From Bacteroidota bacterium (GTDB taxonomy: Bacteria; Bacteroidota; Bacteroidia; AKYH767-A; 2013-40CM-41-45): a stretch of 64,000 bases of DNA. The translations under genes and the position numbers were made by a program. Under the pieces are notes generated by a model. That model worked only from the letters and a program-made list of their open reading frames with translations. It made no database searches and had not been told where the DNA came from. Shown in pieces: positions 39,647 through 49,714 of the stretch (position 1 is its first letter; the number at the start of each line of letters is the position of its first letter). The DNA lies in NCBI GenBank assembly GCA_016721305.1, contig JADKIH010000002.1, positions 248,001 to 312,000 of the forward strand. The letters run 5' to 3'.

Positions 39647-42600
39647 ATGAAACTTAAGTACACCCTAGTATTTGTAATACTCTTACTTCCGTTTATCGCA
39701 TTTTCTCAAAACAAAATTTATTCTGATGTTAGTCTGTCCAAATCATCGGGCAGTCAATTCATAGAGCTAAAAGTCTTCAATTTTAATTCCGATAATTTAA
39801 GTGATCTCAAGATTTCTCGCGAAGCGCTGAGCTCCGGAGTAATTCTGGATGCTCAGGGAAAAACACTTCAGACAATTCTGAAAGATCAGCCAGAAAAACT
39901 TACGATCGTTATCCCTACTTCATCAAACACGTTTTTTAAAGTAGACTTATTAAAACACAATATCTTTGCCGACGGTTTCTTCGTCTCAACGAATAAGGAA
40001 CCCAACACACCAATTAAATTTGATCGTGGCGTTCATTACAAAGGTGTAATTCAGGGCGACTCAAATTCCGTTGTTTCTTTTAGCTTTTTCAATCGGGAAA
40101 TCTATGGCTTAATCTGCAACAAAGACGGAAATAAAGTTTTAGGCAAAACTGAAAACGATTTTACAGGCCGCTATTTGTTATATAACGACATCAATTTAAG
40201 TAGTCAAAACCCTTTTGATTGCAGTACACCTGACGACTCAAAATCATACACTCCGTCGCAACTTAATCGCAACGGTGGAAATACAACTTCCAGTCTTGGT
40301 GATTGTATTAACGTATACGTTGAAGCCGACGATGACATAGTTACCGGAAAAGGAGGCGTGGCAAATGCCAGTGCATATATATCTGCTTTGTTTAATCAGT
40401 GTATTACTCTCTACGCAAACGAAACTCTCAGTATGGCGGTATCGCAAATCATGTGCTGGATCACTCCGTCGCCGTATTCAACGGCAACAAGTACGTCGGC
40501 ACTTCTTGCGGCTTACCAATCGAGTACCGGAACATTTAATGGTGATTTATCGCATCTCGTTTCTTATCGTGGCGGCGGTGGTCAGGCTGCGGGTTTCTCC
40601 GGAATCTGCAGCGTAGATCCTGACGAAAGTAAATGTGTTAGTAAGTTTATTCCACGTATAGCAATGTACCGACTTATTCCTGGTCCGTTAATGTCATCAC
40701 TCATGAAATGGGCCACTTAATCGGTTCCCGACACACGCATGCTTGCGTCTGGAACGGGAATAGTACAGCCATCGATGGCTGTGCCGGTTATGTAGAAGGA
40801 AGCTGCGCCCTACCCGGAAATCCTTCCAGCGGCGGTACAATCATGAGTTACTGCCACCTTACAAGTGTCGGAATGAATTTGAGCCTTGGTTTCGGCCCAC
40901 AACCCGGAAACGTAATTCGGAACACCGTCCTCAATGCAACTTGTCTTCACAATTGCGGATACTCATCTTGTACCGACGGATTCATGAATGGACAAGAAAC
41001 CGGAGTCGATTGTGGTGGCCCCTCTTGCCCTGTTTGTCCTGCCACTTGCACGACGCCTTCAGGGGTAACAGTGACATCCATCTCTGTTAATTCCGCAGTG
41101 ATTAGCTGGACAGGCGTAATCGGTGCCGTAACGTATGCACTCGATTATAAACTCAACTCCTCCTCTACCTGGACGGTTGCATCAGCGGCGATAGCGAATG
41201 GAACAAGCTTTTATTTAACCGGACTAACCGGTGGAAGTCTTTACGATTTCCGACTAAGAACAAATTGCGCTTCCGGAAACAGCTCGTATTATCAAAGTCA
41301 GTTTACTACACTTACTCCGGCTGCTTGTAATTCGAATTACGAGCCTAATGAATCTACGGCTGCTGCTGCAACTATTCCTGCAAATACAACTATAACAGCA
41401 ACCATTGGAACAACATCTGATCTCGACTATTACAAGCTCACGACTACGGTGACATCCGATTTCAATGTCAACCTTACCAATCTTGCCGGAGACTACGATC
41501 TTCAAATGTTCAATTCGGCCGGCACATCGATAGGACTCAGTGAAAATCCTTACACTACTTCAGAAAACATCACGCTCACTTCTCTTGCCGCGGGAACATA
41601 CTACTTTTTTGTTTATGGATATGGTGGCGCCAACAGTCCGACGGTCTGTTACAATCTGAATGTCGGAGTTTCAACCGCTGCAGGCTGTATTGCTCCAACC
41701 GGACTCACTGCGAGTGCAATCACTTCAACAACAGCTACGGTTTCATGGAGTGCTGTAGGTGCAGCATTAAGTTACAATGTAGAGTACAAACTAAACTCTT
41801 CCCCTACATGGATACTTGCTACATCTACAAATACTACATTATCCGTCAATCTTTCAGGACTAATTGTTGGCTCATTATATGATTATCGCGTCAGCGCCAA
41901 TTGTACAGGTGGACTTGGGCCATATGCTCAAGCACAATTTACAACGAGCCCTGCATGTATCACCGCTTTCGAGCCAAATGAAAGTCAGGCTGCAGCTGTA
42001 ACGATAAGTGCAAATACGACAGTCTCGGCAGGAATTTATGCCAGCGGAGACTTAGACTATTTTAAGGTCACAACGAGCGTTGTTACAAATTTCAATGTTA
42101 CGCTTACCGGACTCCCGGCCGATTTCGACATTCAGATGCTCAATTCAGGCGGTACTGTATTAGTCACAAGTCAGAACGGAGGAACAACAAGTGAAACAAT
42201 TACATTGACTAATCAAGCTGCCGGAACATACACCTTCAAAGTTTACGGCTACGCAGGTGCTAATAGTGCAAGCGTATGTTACAACTTGTTTGTCGGAACA
42301 ACATCAGCAGTCACTTGTGACGTGCCGGGAACACTAAGTACAAGTGCAATTACCACTTCAAGTGCTACTTTCAACTGGGGTGCTGTTGCAGGTGCAACAG
42401 GTTACAATATTCAATATCGATTGATTGGCGCATCTTCATGGACAAGTGCAAACTCTGCTACCAACTCGTATTCAGTATCAAGCCTCTCTCCAAATTCAAA
42501 CTACGAGTGGCAGGTGCAAACGATTTGCACAAGCGGACTATCAGCTTTCAGCTCTTCGGTTTTATTTACCACAGTATGCGCAACTCCGTCTGTTACCATC

Positions 42601-43628
42601 ACTGCTTCGGGACCAACAACGCTTTGCCCCGGTGGCAGTGTCACTTTAACTGTTAACCCTTCGCTGCCGGTTAACAATTATCAATGGTTACTTAACGGAT
42701 CAAATATTTTAGGCGCAACTTCATCTACCTACACATTATCTTCAGCCGGAAATTATTCTGTTCAGGTTACGGCAGGAACATGCTCGTCAACTTCAGCCGT
42801 TACAACAATATCTTCGGCAGGATTACCAACGATTACTTCCTTTACTCCGACATCAGCAATTGTCGGAACGAATGTTACGATCACCGGAACCAATTTTGTA
42901 AACGTTAGCGATGTGCGCTTCAATACTACTTCGGCGAGTTTTATTGTTAATTCAGCAACAAGTATTACAGCCACTGTTCCGGCAGGAGCAACTACCGGAC
43001 TTCTTTCTGTGATTACTGCATGTGGAACAGTAAACAGTGCAAGTAATTTTACCGTTGTTACGAATTATACAATCCTGGCTAAAGTGTACATCGAAGGATT
43101 TTACATTGGCGGTGGACTTATGCGTGCTGTAGTTAACCCTGTTGCCACTCCTTCGCTTTGCGATACAGTCGAGATTCAATTAGCCAGAGGTACTTCGCCT
43201 TACACTATCGACTATTCCGACAAAGTTGTGATTGGCACAAATGGAATCGGAAACTTCCACTTCCCTACATCCGTTATCGGCCAGAGCTATTATCTCGTTG
43301 TAAGGCATAGAAACTCCTTACAAACATGGAGTGCAAATCCAATCACATTTAGCGGATTCACGATGGTGTACGATTTCACAACGTCGGCCGCCAAAGCATA
43401 CGGTAATAATCAAATGATTCAGGCCGATGGAAAGCGTGCATTTATAGCGGAGATATCGATCAGAACAATTCTATCAATTCAACTGATTTTTATGCAGTAG
43501 ATAATAGCACAAGCTTGTTTTTAACCGGCTATCAAATTTGCGACCTTACAGGTGATGGATGTGTGGAAGCAGCCGACTACAGTTTGATCGAAAATCATTA
43601 TAACGGAATTTCATTGGCCAGACCTTGA
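39647..43628 (+). CDS. Multidomain secreted metzincin with dockerin-like C-terminus, two frameshifts
   Basis: About 1,327 residues. Signal peptide MKLKYTLVFVILLLPFIAFS, a prodomain, then an M12B-like catalytic domain with HEMGHLIGSRHTH (HExxHxxGxxH zinc site, about residue 355) and the Met-turn GGTIMSYCH. The chain continues with an FN3 domain, a PPC domain (NYEPNESTAAAATI), a second FN3-PPC pair, another FN3, an Ig-like domain with paired Cys and an IPT/TIG domain. The tail has two EF-hand-like loops (DIDQNNSINSTD, DLTGDGCVEAAD), a dockerin-like module in place of the usual T9SS tail. The frame moves near 40650 (before VYSTYSNVPTYSW) and at 43440-43442 (FYSGDID). Confidence 0.82.
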
Positions 43629-43990
43629 TATCAGACCTTCTTTATTTAATGCTTTTCCGTTTTTGTATCCGGAAAAACTGAACCATGGCATACAAGGAAT
43701 ATACTATTCTTTATCTAATTCCCAGATTGAGAAACGTATATTTTCTTTTTAAGATAAGCTCATAAACATATGAATATATGAAAATTTGCTGAATTATCGC
43801 CATTTCCGAAAGCTCCACAATTTTCCGGAATAATTACTTTGACGGAACAAAAAACTCTCCTATCTTAATCCAACCAAATACCTATCACACTGATGTAAAC
43901 AAGAACTCCATTCTATAAATCACCTCTCTCCTATCATTGTTTGAACGTCCCAACGCTAAAACATAGTTATCTAAATTTTATTCAATTCAC
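43629..43990. other. 362-nt intergenic region, mostly featureless
   Basis: A short inverted repeat at 43653-43659 and 43670-43676 (TTTTCCG/CGGAAAA, 10-nt loop) could be a weak terminator of the metzincin gene. TACTTTG at 43835-43841 is a possible -7 element for the next gene, leaving a ~150-nt leader. No ORF of interest. Confidence 0.4.
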
Positions 43991-46565
43991 ATGAAAAGAA
44001 AAAATGATTTATTGAGTGGCGTATTGTATGCCATACTCATCGGCTTCGCTACTATCTTACTGCTTCAACCAAAGCAAGCCAATGCAACACATATGGCAGG
44101 TGCAGATCTTACCTATACCTACCTTGGTAATAATCAGTATGAGATCCGATATACATTTTATCGGGACTGCGTTGGTATTCCGGCTCAGACTTATATTCCT
44201 CTCGATTTTGGATCTGCCACATGCGGATACTTCAGCACTGCTACTTTATTACCAATCCCGGGAACAGGACAACAAATCACACATGTTTGCCCCTGGGCTC
44301 AGACAACATGCGATGGAGGTACGGCAACAGGTATCCAGAAATGGGAGTACACAGGCATCGTTACATTGCCTCAGGCTTGTCCTGATTGGCATTTCGGAGC
44401 AACTGAGTGTTGTCGTAACGGCGCAATCACAACTCTTGTCGATCCGCTCAACTATAACATGTACATTGAAGCGACATTAGATAATTCTACTTCAAATAAC
44501 AACTCCGCAGTATTTTCTAACATCCCAATTGCCTTCGAATGTATCGGGCAAAACAACTACTATAATCATGGAGGTTATGATATTGATGGCGATTCGCTTG
44601 TTTACCAGTTCGTAGTTCCAAGAGATCTTCAAAATGTCCCTGTTGTTTATGCATCAGGCTATTCTCTTGCTAACCCTCTCACATCCTCTCCTGCTGTAAC
44701 AATCTCAAGTACAACCGGAGATATTTTTATGCACCCTGTCACTAACGAAGTTGCTGTGCTGGCCGTTCAGATACAAGAATACAGAAACGGAATCCTCATC
44801 GGAACTGTGATTCGTGATATTCAGGTTTATATTATTCAGTGTAACAACAATCTCCCGTTAATGTCGGGAATCAATGGAACTCCAAGTTTTTCTACAAGCG
44901 CTTGTCTGGGAAGTACAATTTGCTTCGACGTATTTTCCTCCGATATTGACGCTCAGGATTCGCTCACGGTTGAATGGAACCAGGGAATTCCGGGAAGCAC
45001 TTTTTCCGCTCCAATGTCATCAACTCGTCCAACCGGTCATTTCTGCTGGACACCTACACCTGCCGACGTTCGTTCACAACCATGGGTATTTACTGTGAAC
45101 GTTCGCGATAATGCTTGTCCTGTGAATGGCGAACAAACTTTCTCCTATTCAATTTTGTGTAAGCGAACTTACTGCTCAGGTTGTAAGTACGGATGTTAGT
45201 TGTAATGGTGGACACAATGGAAGTGCGACGATTACTCCTGCAGGAAGCGGGCCGTTTGACATCATCTGGGTTCCCGGGGAAATGCAAAACGCACATGTGA
45301 CGCATTTGTTAGCCGGAACTTACACTGTGAACGCAACCAATGCAGCAGGTTGTTCGGTGAGTCAATATATTACGATTGACGAACCACCGGCACTTACGAT
45401 CTCTATAAGTTCACAGAATGCAACTTGCAGTGGACAAACCGGAAGTGCAGTTTGCACTGTCGGCGGGGGAACGCCTCAATACACCTATTCATGGAATACA
45501 ACACCTCCTCAGAATACAAGTTCAATTTCTAATTTGATTGCAGACGTTTACACTGTAAATGTAACCGATGATCACAATTGCCAGATAACAGACTCCGTTG
45601 AAATACTCGGCGCTGCAGGCTTCACGGCTTCCATTCAAACTACACCTGCTACTTGCCTCGCAACAGATGGTAGTGTAAGCACACAAGTATCCGGCGGAAG
45701 TGGCGACTTCTCCTACGTTTGGAACCCGTCGGTAAGCACGGGATCCGATGCGACAGGATTAGCAGCAGGAGTTTATTCGGTTACGATTACTGATAACGTT
45801 GGCGGTTGTCAGCAGACACTGAGCGGCATAGTCGGAAATACAGCCGGTATTGTTGCTACTATCGTTTCTTCAAGCGATGCAACTTGCTCTAATGGCGAAG
45901 ATGGCAGTGCTACGGCTTCAGGCTCGGGCGGAACACCACCGTATTCCTACCTGTGGACACCGGGCGGTGACACCAGTGCTACCGTTACCGATCTCGCACC
46001 GGGAACTTATACTGTTCAGGTTTCCGACTATCTCGGCTGCCCTGATTACGCAACAGTAACAATCGGCTATCATTTCTTATCTCCTACTGTCGATTTAGGA
46101 GCCGACACACTTATATGTAATGGTACTGTATTGACTCTTGACGCAGGACCAGGCTACCAGTACTTGTGGTCAGATAATTCAACCGGACAGACACTGACTG
46201 TTACATCGTCAGGAATCTATTCCGTACTCGTGACTGACGGTAACGGTTGCGAAGGATTTGATGCAATATCAGTTGACACTATCACTTGCAATCCTCATTA
46301 CTCGACTGCTCTTTCAAACTCCGGATTTGAAGTATTCCCGAATCCGTCGTCAGGCGATGTCTCCCTTACCTTCAACAATCAACATGCAGGCGAAGTACAA
46401 ATCACAGTTATCGATGCTGTCGGAAAACTACACTATTCAGCAAGCGAAAACTTAAAAGCTTACTCTGTCAGAAATCTTGATCTGAAAAACCTTTCTGAAG
46501 GAATCTATTTTATCAAAGTCACTTTTGAGGGAAATAGTTCGGTTGTTAGGTGGGTGAAAATGTAA
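43991..46565 (+). CDS. T9SS surface protein with SprB-like repeats, one frameshift
   Basis: About 858 residues. A membrane or signal segment (VLYAILIGFATILLLQPKQANA) is followed by ATHMAGADLTYTYLGNNQYEIRYTFYRDCVG, an N-terminal domain often found in gliding-associated proteins. Cys-rich beta regions (to ~390) come next, then repeated SprB-like units of about 85-90 residues (STDVSCNGGHNGSATI, SSQNATCSGQTGSAVC, SSSDATCSNGEDGSAT). The end is a type A T9SS sorting domain (FEVFPNPSSGDVSL ... EGIYFIKVTF). The frame moves at the T-run about 45153-45156, before CVSELTAQVVSTDV. Probably a surface adhesin-like protein. Confidence 0.82.
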
Positions 46566-46593
46566 GTTGTAAGTTGTAAGTTGACTTGCAGTT

Positions 46594-46637
46594 AAAAAAA
46601 ATCGGTCAGGAAGTTTGAATCCTGACCGATTTTTTTT
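46594..46637 (+). terminator. Intrinsic terminator after the SprB-like gene
   Basis: An 18-bp stem with eight A at the 5' base, TCGGTCAGGA inside, an 8-nt loop and an eight-T tail. It is symmetrical, so it can also stop minus-strand transcription. It lies 28 nt after the stop at 46565. Confidence 0.85.
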
Positions 46638-46717
46638 GCGAGTTGCGGGGTGCGAGTTGCGAGTTGCGGGTTGCGGGTTACGGCTTGCGGGTTGCGGGTT
46701 ACGAGTTGCGGGTTGCG
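46638..46717. repeat. RCGRGTT heptamer array
   Basis: About eleven heptamers of the same [AG]CG[AG]GTT type as at 15.64 kb, with a few variants, starting right after the terminator T-run. A separate run of three TAAGTTG units precedes the terminator (46563-46582). Confidence 0.8.
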
Positions 46718-46760
46718 ACCGGTTCAGCCAACAAGTTACATCAGATGCCTTACCCGTAAT

Positions 46761-46943
46761 TCAACTTACTACTTACTAATTACTAATTTCTAATTCCCAA
46801 TTTCCCCTTCCCACCAACAGTCGCCTACCAAAAAGTCAACTTACTACTTACTACTTAGTAATTACTAATTACTAATTTCTAATTCCCAATTTCCCCCTCC
46901 CACCCCCACAGTCGCCTACCAAAAAGTCAACTTACTACTTACT
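46761..46943. repeat. Direct ~75-91-nt tandem repeat, built on 7-nt words
   Basis: Copy 1 (46761-46835) and copy 2 (46836-46926) share TCAACTTACTACTTACT, AATTACTAATTTCTAATTCC and CAGTCGCCTACCAAAAAG. A third partial copy (46927-46943) runs into the stop of the next minus-strand gene. Inside each copy the words drift in 7-nt steps (ACTTACT, AATTACT, AATTTCT, AATTCCC). Confidence 0.8.
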
Positions 46944-47484
46944 AAAAAACAATCACCATATACCCCTTCTGCTCCAACGGCGCAGTAGGCACATTATTAA
47001 ACATAGCCGATTCTGCAGCCTGCTTTGCTTTGGTTTTTAAGTAATCGCTATTGGTTGTAGAACCCGGAGCGCCCGGAGTTGCTTTGATGACGTGGCCATA
47101 TTTGTCGATGGAGATTTCTACTACTACCGTACCCTTTTCCTGAGTCAGATTATCCACTTTAGGATGACGATCAATTACACGGTCGGCCACCTTGTAACGA
47201 ACCATATAATTTCCGGCCATCACTTGCTTCTCGCCAACTTCACGCGGAGCAGATGATGTTGAAGATCCTTCGGTCGACATGCTTGCTTCCGCAAAATTGA
47301 TCGAATATATTTCGGAAGTATTAATCTTCATCACATTTCCTTTGTACAAAAATTCAACTACGCCATTATTGAGCGACTGAACTTTGCCATTCATTTTTTC
47401 ACCTGACTTCATGGTCAAAATTTGCTGGGCAAAAAGTTGGACACCACTAAAGATCAGAAACGCTGCTAAGACGACTTTTTTCAT
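46942..47484 (-). CDS. Secreted protein with a TonB-C-like domain
   Basis: 180 residues. A signal peptide (VVLAAFLIFSGVQLFAQ), a small beta module (ILTMKSGEKMNGKVQSLNNGVVEFLYKG), then a TonB C-terminal-like fold: KGTVVVEISIDKYGHVIKATPG, YLKTKAKQAAESAMFN. It has no N-terminal membrane anchor beyond the signal, so it is not a normal TonB; it may be a periplasmic relative. The stop overlaps the repeat array. Intact, on its own. Confidence 0.65.
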   Translation of the reverse strand: MKKVVLAAFLIFSGVQLFAQQILTMKSGEKMNGKVQSLNNGVVEFLYKGNVMKINTSEIYSINFAEASMSTEGSSTSSAPREVGEKQVMAGNYMVRYKVADRVIDRHPKVDNLTQEKGTVVVEISIDKYGHVIKATPGAPGSTTNSDYLKTKAKQAAESAMFNNVPTAPLEQKGYMVIVF

Positions 47485-47501
47485 TGGGCTATGATTTTTT
47501 A

Positions 47502-47509
47502 CAAAAATA
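47502..47509 (-). promoter_or_regulatory. Putative -7 element for the TonB-C-like gene
   Basis: TATTTTTG on the minus strand, ending 17 nt before the ATG at 47484. Exact TAnnTTTG. Confidence 0.4.
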
Positions 47510-47673
47510 AGAGTACAATTCAGGGCATTCGATGAAGTAAGGATGATTTATCAACACATACTTCCTGAAATATTCTGAACGGAAAACCGTTGAAAACATT
47601 GTCATACTTCCCTTTAGAGGCAGATTCCCCCTATTTGTTTTCTTTCTATCTTCCGCACAATTATCAGATCCGA

Positions 47674-48369
47674 ATGAAAATTATCTCCCTGTCCTTACTT
47701 ATTGCCTTCTATCTCTTTGCTTCACCTGACAGCAATGCTCAATCGTTTCGTATCAGAAAAGAATACAAATCTGATTGTACCGGCGGCATCAAAACCCTGC
47801 TGACAACTGAAGAATATAATCAAAAAGGTTTGCTCGTTAAGTCAACTCGAACCGATCGTAAACGGAGCACACAATATTTCTATGACGCGAACGATAATCT
47901 CATTTTGAAAATCCATACCGATTCAGCCGGAATGATCACAAAGTTTAATCGCTTAAGTTATGTCGATAATAAGCTAAGTACCGATACATTATTCAATGCC
48001 GACTCAACGGTTAACATGATCTTCTCTTCCCGATTTCTGGCAAAAAAAAGAGAGCAGAAAATCTTTTGGATTGATCCTAAAAAAAATACTTACATCTCCA
48101 CACAAACCATCAAAAGGGATAGTTTAGGAAATGAAATCGAAAACAAAAATTGCTCTTCCAATTCAGACTGCCGCTTCTCTACCTATGAATATGTAAACGG
48201 GAAGAAATCTGCAATGCATTACTTTGGAATGGACGAAATGATTCGGAAACGAATTCCAATTCAATCCGAACTGTACGAGTACAATTCGGCCGGACAATTA
48301 GTAAAAACAACGGTAAACGACGACCAAAACAATAGTTGTCAATTTATACTGACATACGAATATAATTAA
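47674..48369 (+). CDS. Secreted protein with YD/RHS-like strands, unknown function
   Basis: 231 residues from ATG 47674 (MKIISLSLLIAFYLFASPDSNAQ, a signal peptide); the frame is open upstream to 47590 but that part is not signal-like. The mature part has strand-and-turn units such as EEYNQKGLLVKSTRT, YFYDANDNLILKIHTD, TYEYVNGKKSAMHYF and YEYNSAGQLVKTTV, resembling isolated YD repeats. I cannot name a family; a surface or periplasmic beta protein is likely. It is separated by about 30 nt from the VOC gene that follows. Confidence 0.65.
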   Translation: MKIISLSLLIAFYLFASPDSNAQSFRIRKEYKSDCTGGIKTLLTTEEYNQKGLLVKSTRTDRKRSTQYFYDANDNLILKIHTDSAGMITKFNRLSYVDNKLSTDTLFNADSTVNMIFSSRFLAKKREQKIFWIDPKKNTYISTQTIKRDSLGNEIENKNCSSNSDCRFSTYEYVNGKKSAMHYFGMDEMIRKRIPIQSELYEYNSAGQLVKTTVNDDQNNSCQFILTYEYN

Positions 48370-48399
48370 CGTCAACTTTTGAGCACTTAATTTTCCCGG

Positions 48400-48786
48400 A
48401 TGAATATTCTCCATGTACATCATGTTGCGATTATTGCTTCCGACTATTTGCGTTCGAAACAATTTTATTGTGATGTACTGGGAATGAAAATTGTCGGTGA
48501 ACATTATCGTGCGGAGCGACAATCGTACAAATGCGATTTAAGCTTGAACGGCAATTACACTATCGAACTTTTTTCGTTCCCCAATTCACCGGCACGACTA
48601 TCTCACCCTGAAGCCACCGGACTGCGTCACCTGGCTTTCGCAGTTCAAAATCTTGATGATTGTATTCTGGAATTATCCCAAAAAGGAATCCATGCTGCCG
48701 AGATCCGATTGGATGAATTTACCGGTAAAAGATTTTGCTTTATAAGTGATCCCGATCAATTGCCAATCGAATTTTATGAAAAATGA
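48400..48786 (+). CDS. VOC-superfamily metalloprotein (SMU1112c/YaeR-like)
   Basis: 128 residues, one glyoxalase-like domain: ILHVHHVAIIASDYLRSKQFYCDVLGM, YTIELFSFPNSP, GLRHLAFAVQNLDD and DPDQLPIEFYEK. Histidine and glutamate positions match a metal-binding VOC core (His near the start, Glu of ELFSF, His of RHLAF, Glu of IEFYE). The YaeR/SMU1112c subgroup is of uncertain function. It follows the YD-like gene and is intact. Confidence 0.85.
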   Translation: MNILHVHHVAIIASDYLRSKQFYCDVLGMKIVGEHYRAERQSYKCDLSLNGNYTIELFSFPNSPARLSHPEATGLRHLAFAVQNLDDCILELSQKGIHAAEIRLDEFTGKRFCFISDPDQLPIEFYEK

Positions 48787-49113
48787 GCGAAGAAAAGTCA
48801 AACTTGTAACACCATTTAATCTAAACCACAATCGACTGAATTGCAAGTATTTAGTCAATAATCTTATTTGATCCTAATCCCGAAAAAACGAATAAATTCA
48901 AGCAGACACTTCTCATTCAATTCAGAATGTGAAATGACATTCTTCCTATGATTTCATCGAAATTTCAGCCTTCCATTGTTTCTGTTATTCCTGTGAATCC
49001 CGTACATTTATACCCATATCTTTCTTGATCAAGTGAGAGGACAACTCTTACTTCGATGAAAAGGATTCATCAAACATAGAAAAGCAAACAACAACAATTA
49101 AAAAATCATTCCT
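48787..49113. other. 327-nt intergenic region, nothing clear
   Basis: No gene, no long hairpin. TACATTTA at 49003-49010 is a near match to the -7 consensus, about 100 nt before the next ATG. Confidence 0.4.
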
Positions 49114-49593
49114 ATGAAATTAATGAAATCAATCGGATTGACATTAGTGATTACTTTCACTGCTGTTGGTTTAACACTCGGGCAAGGTGCAACAAAAAGC
49201 TCCTGCGCAAAAGCAGCGACCCCTGCCGCTAAAGCTTCTGATGCGACTCCGGTTACATTTGAGCAAGCTGAAGCGAATTTTCACAAAGTGATGTCCGGTA
49301 CTTTCCACCCTGTAGAAGACGGAAACTATGAGCCAATTCGTGCTCGTGCGGCAGAATTAGCAACTGCTGCCAATGCCTGGATGAAAACTCCACTCTCTAA
49401 AGTCGCTGAAACGAAAAATGATAAAGGAGAAATTACATCCACGCTTACTTTACTCGCCGAAAAAACTGAACAACTCCGATTGAACATCAGCAAAGGTTAT
49501 CAAGACGATCAAATCAAAACTGATCTGACAGAAATCCACGATATTTTCCATAAAATCGTTGAGCGTTGCCAACCTGGACAAGAAGAAAAATAA
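49114..49593 (+). CDS. Secreted four-helix-like protein, unknown function
   Basis: 159 residues. Signal peptide MKSIGLTLVITFTAVGLTLGQ, an Ala/Thr-rich linker with one Cys (SSCAKAATPAAKAS), then helices containing FHKVMSGTFHPVEDGNYEPIRARAAELATAANAWM and TDLTEIHDIFHKIVERCQ. The His, Met and Pro placement and amphipathic helices resemble a cytochrome b562/c'-like bundle, but there is no CxxCH, so covalent heme c is unlikely. Function unknown. It is followed by a strong terminator, so it is probably monocistronic. Confidence 0.6.
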   Translation: MKLMKSIGLTLVITFTAVGLTLGQGATKSSCAKAATPAAKASDATPVTFEQAEANFHKVMSGTFHPVEDGNYEPIRARAAELATAANAWMKTPLSKVAETKNDKGEITSTLTLLAEKTEQLRLNISKGYQDDQIKTDLTEIHDIFHKIVERCQPGQEEK

Positions 49594-49599
49594 TTTTTC

Positions 49600-49627
49600 A
49601 AAAAGAGCCGAAAGGCTCTTTTTTTTT
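49600..49627 (+). terminator. Intrinsic terminator
   Basis: A 10-bp stem (AAAAAGAGCC / GGCTCTTTTT) with a GAAA loop and a long T-run, 7 nt after the stop at 49593. Confidence 0.88.
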
Positions 49628-49693
49628 GATGGATATTCAATGAAGTGCAATATGTGAGGAGGCAATTCGTCCTCACATGTACTCCTTAATCCG

Positions 49694-49701
49694 TACATTT
49701 G
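49694..49701 (+). promoter_or_regulatory. Putative -7 element for the ABC exporter gene
   Basis: TACATTTG, an exact TAnnTTTG, ending 13 nt before ATG 49715. This would leave a very short leader. Confidence 0.45.
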
Positions 49702-49714
49702 CCGCACACGAAAC

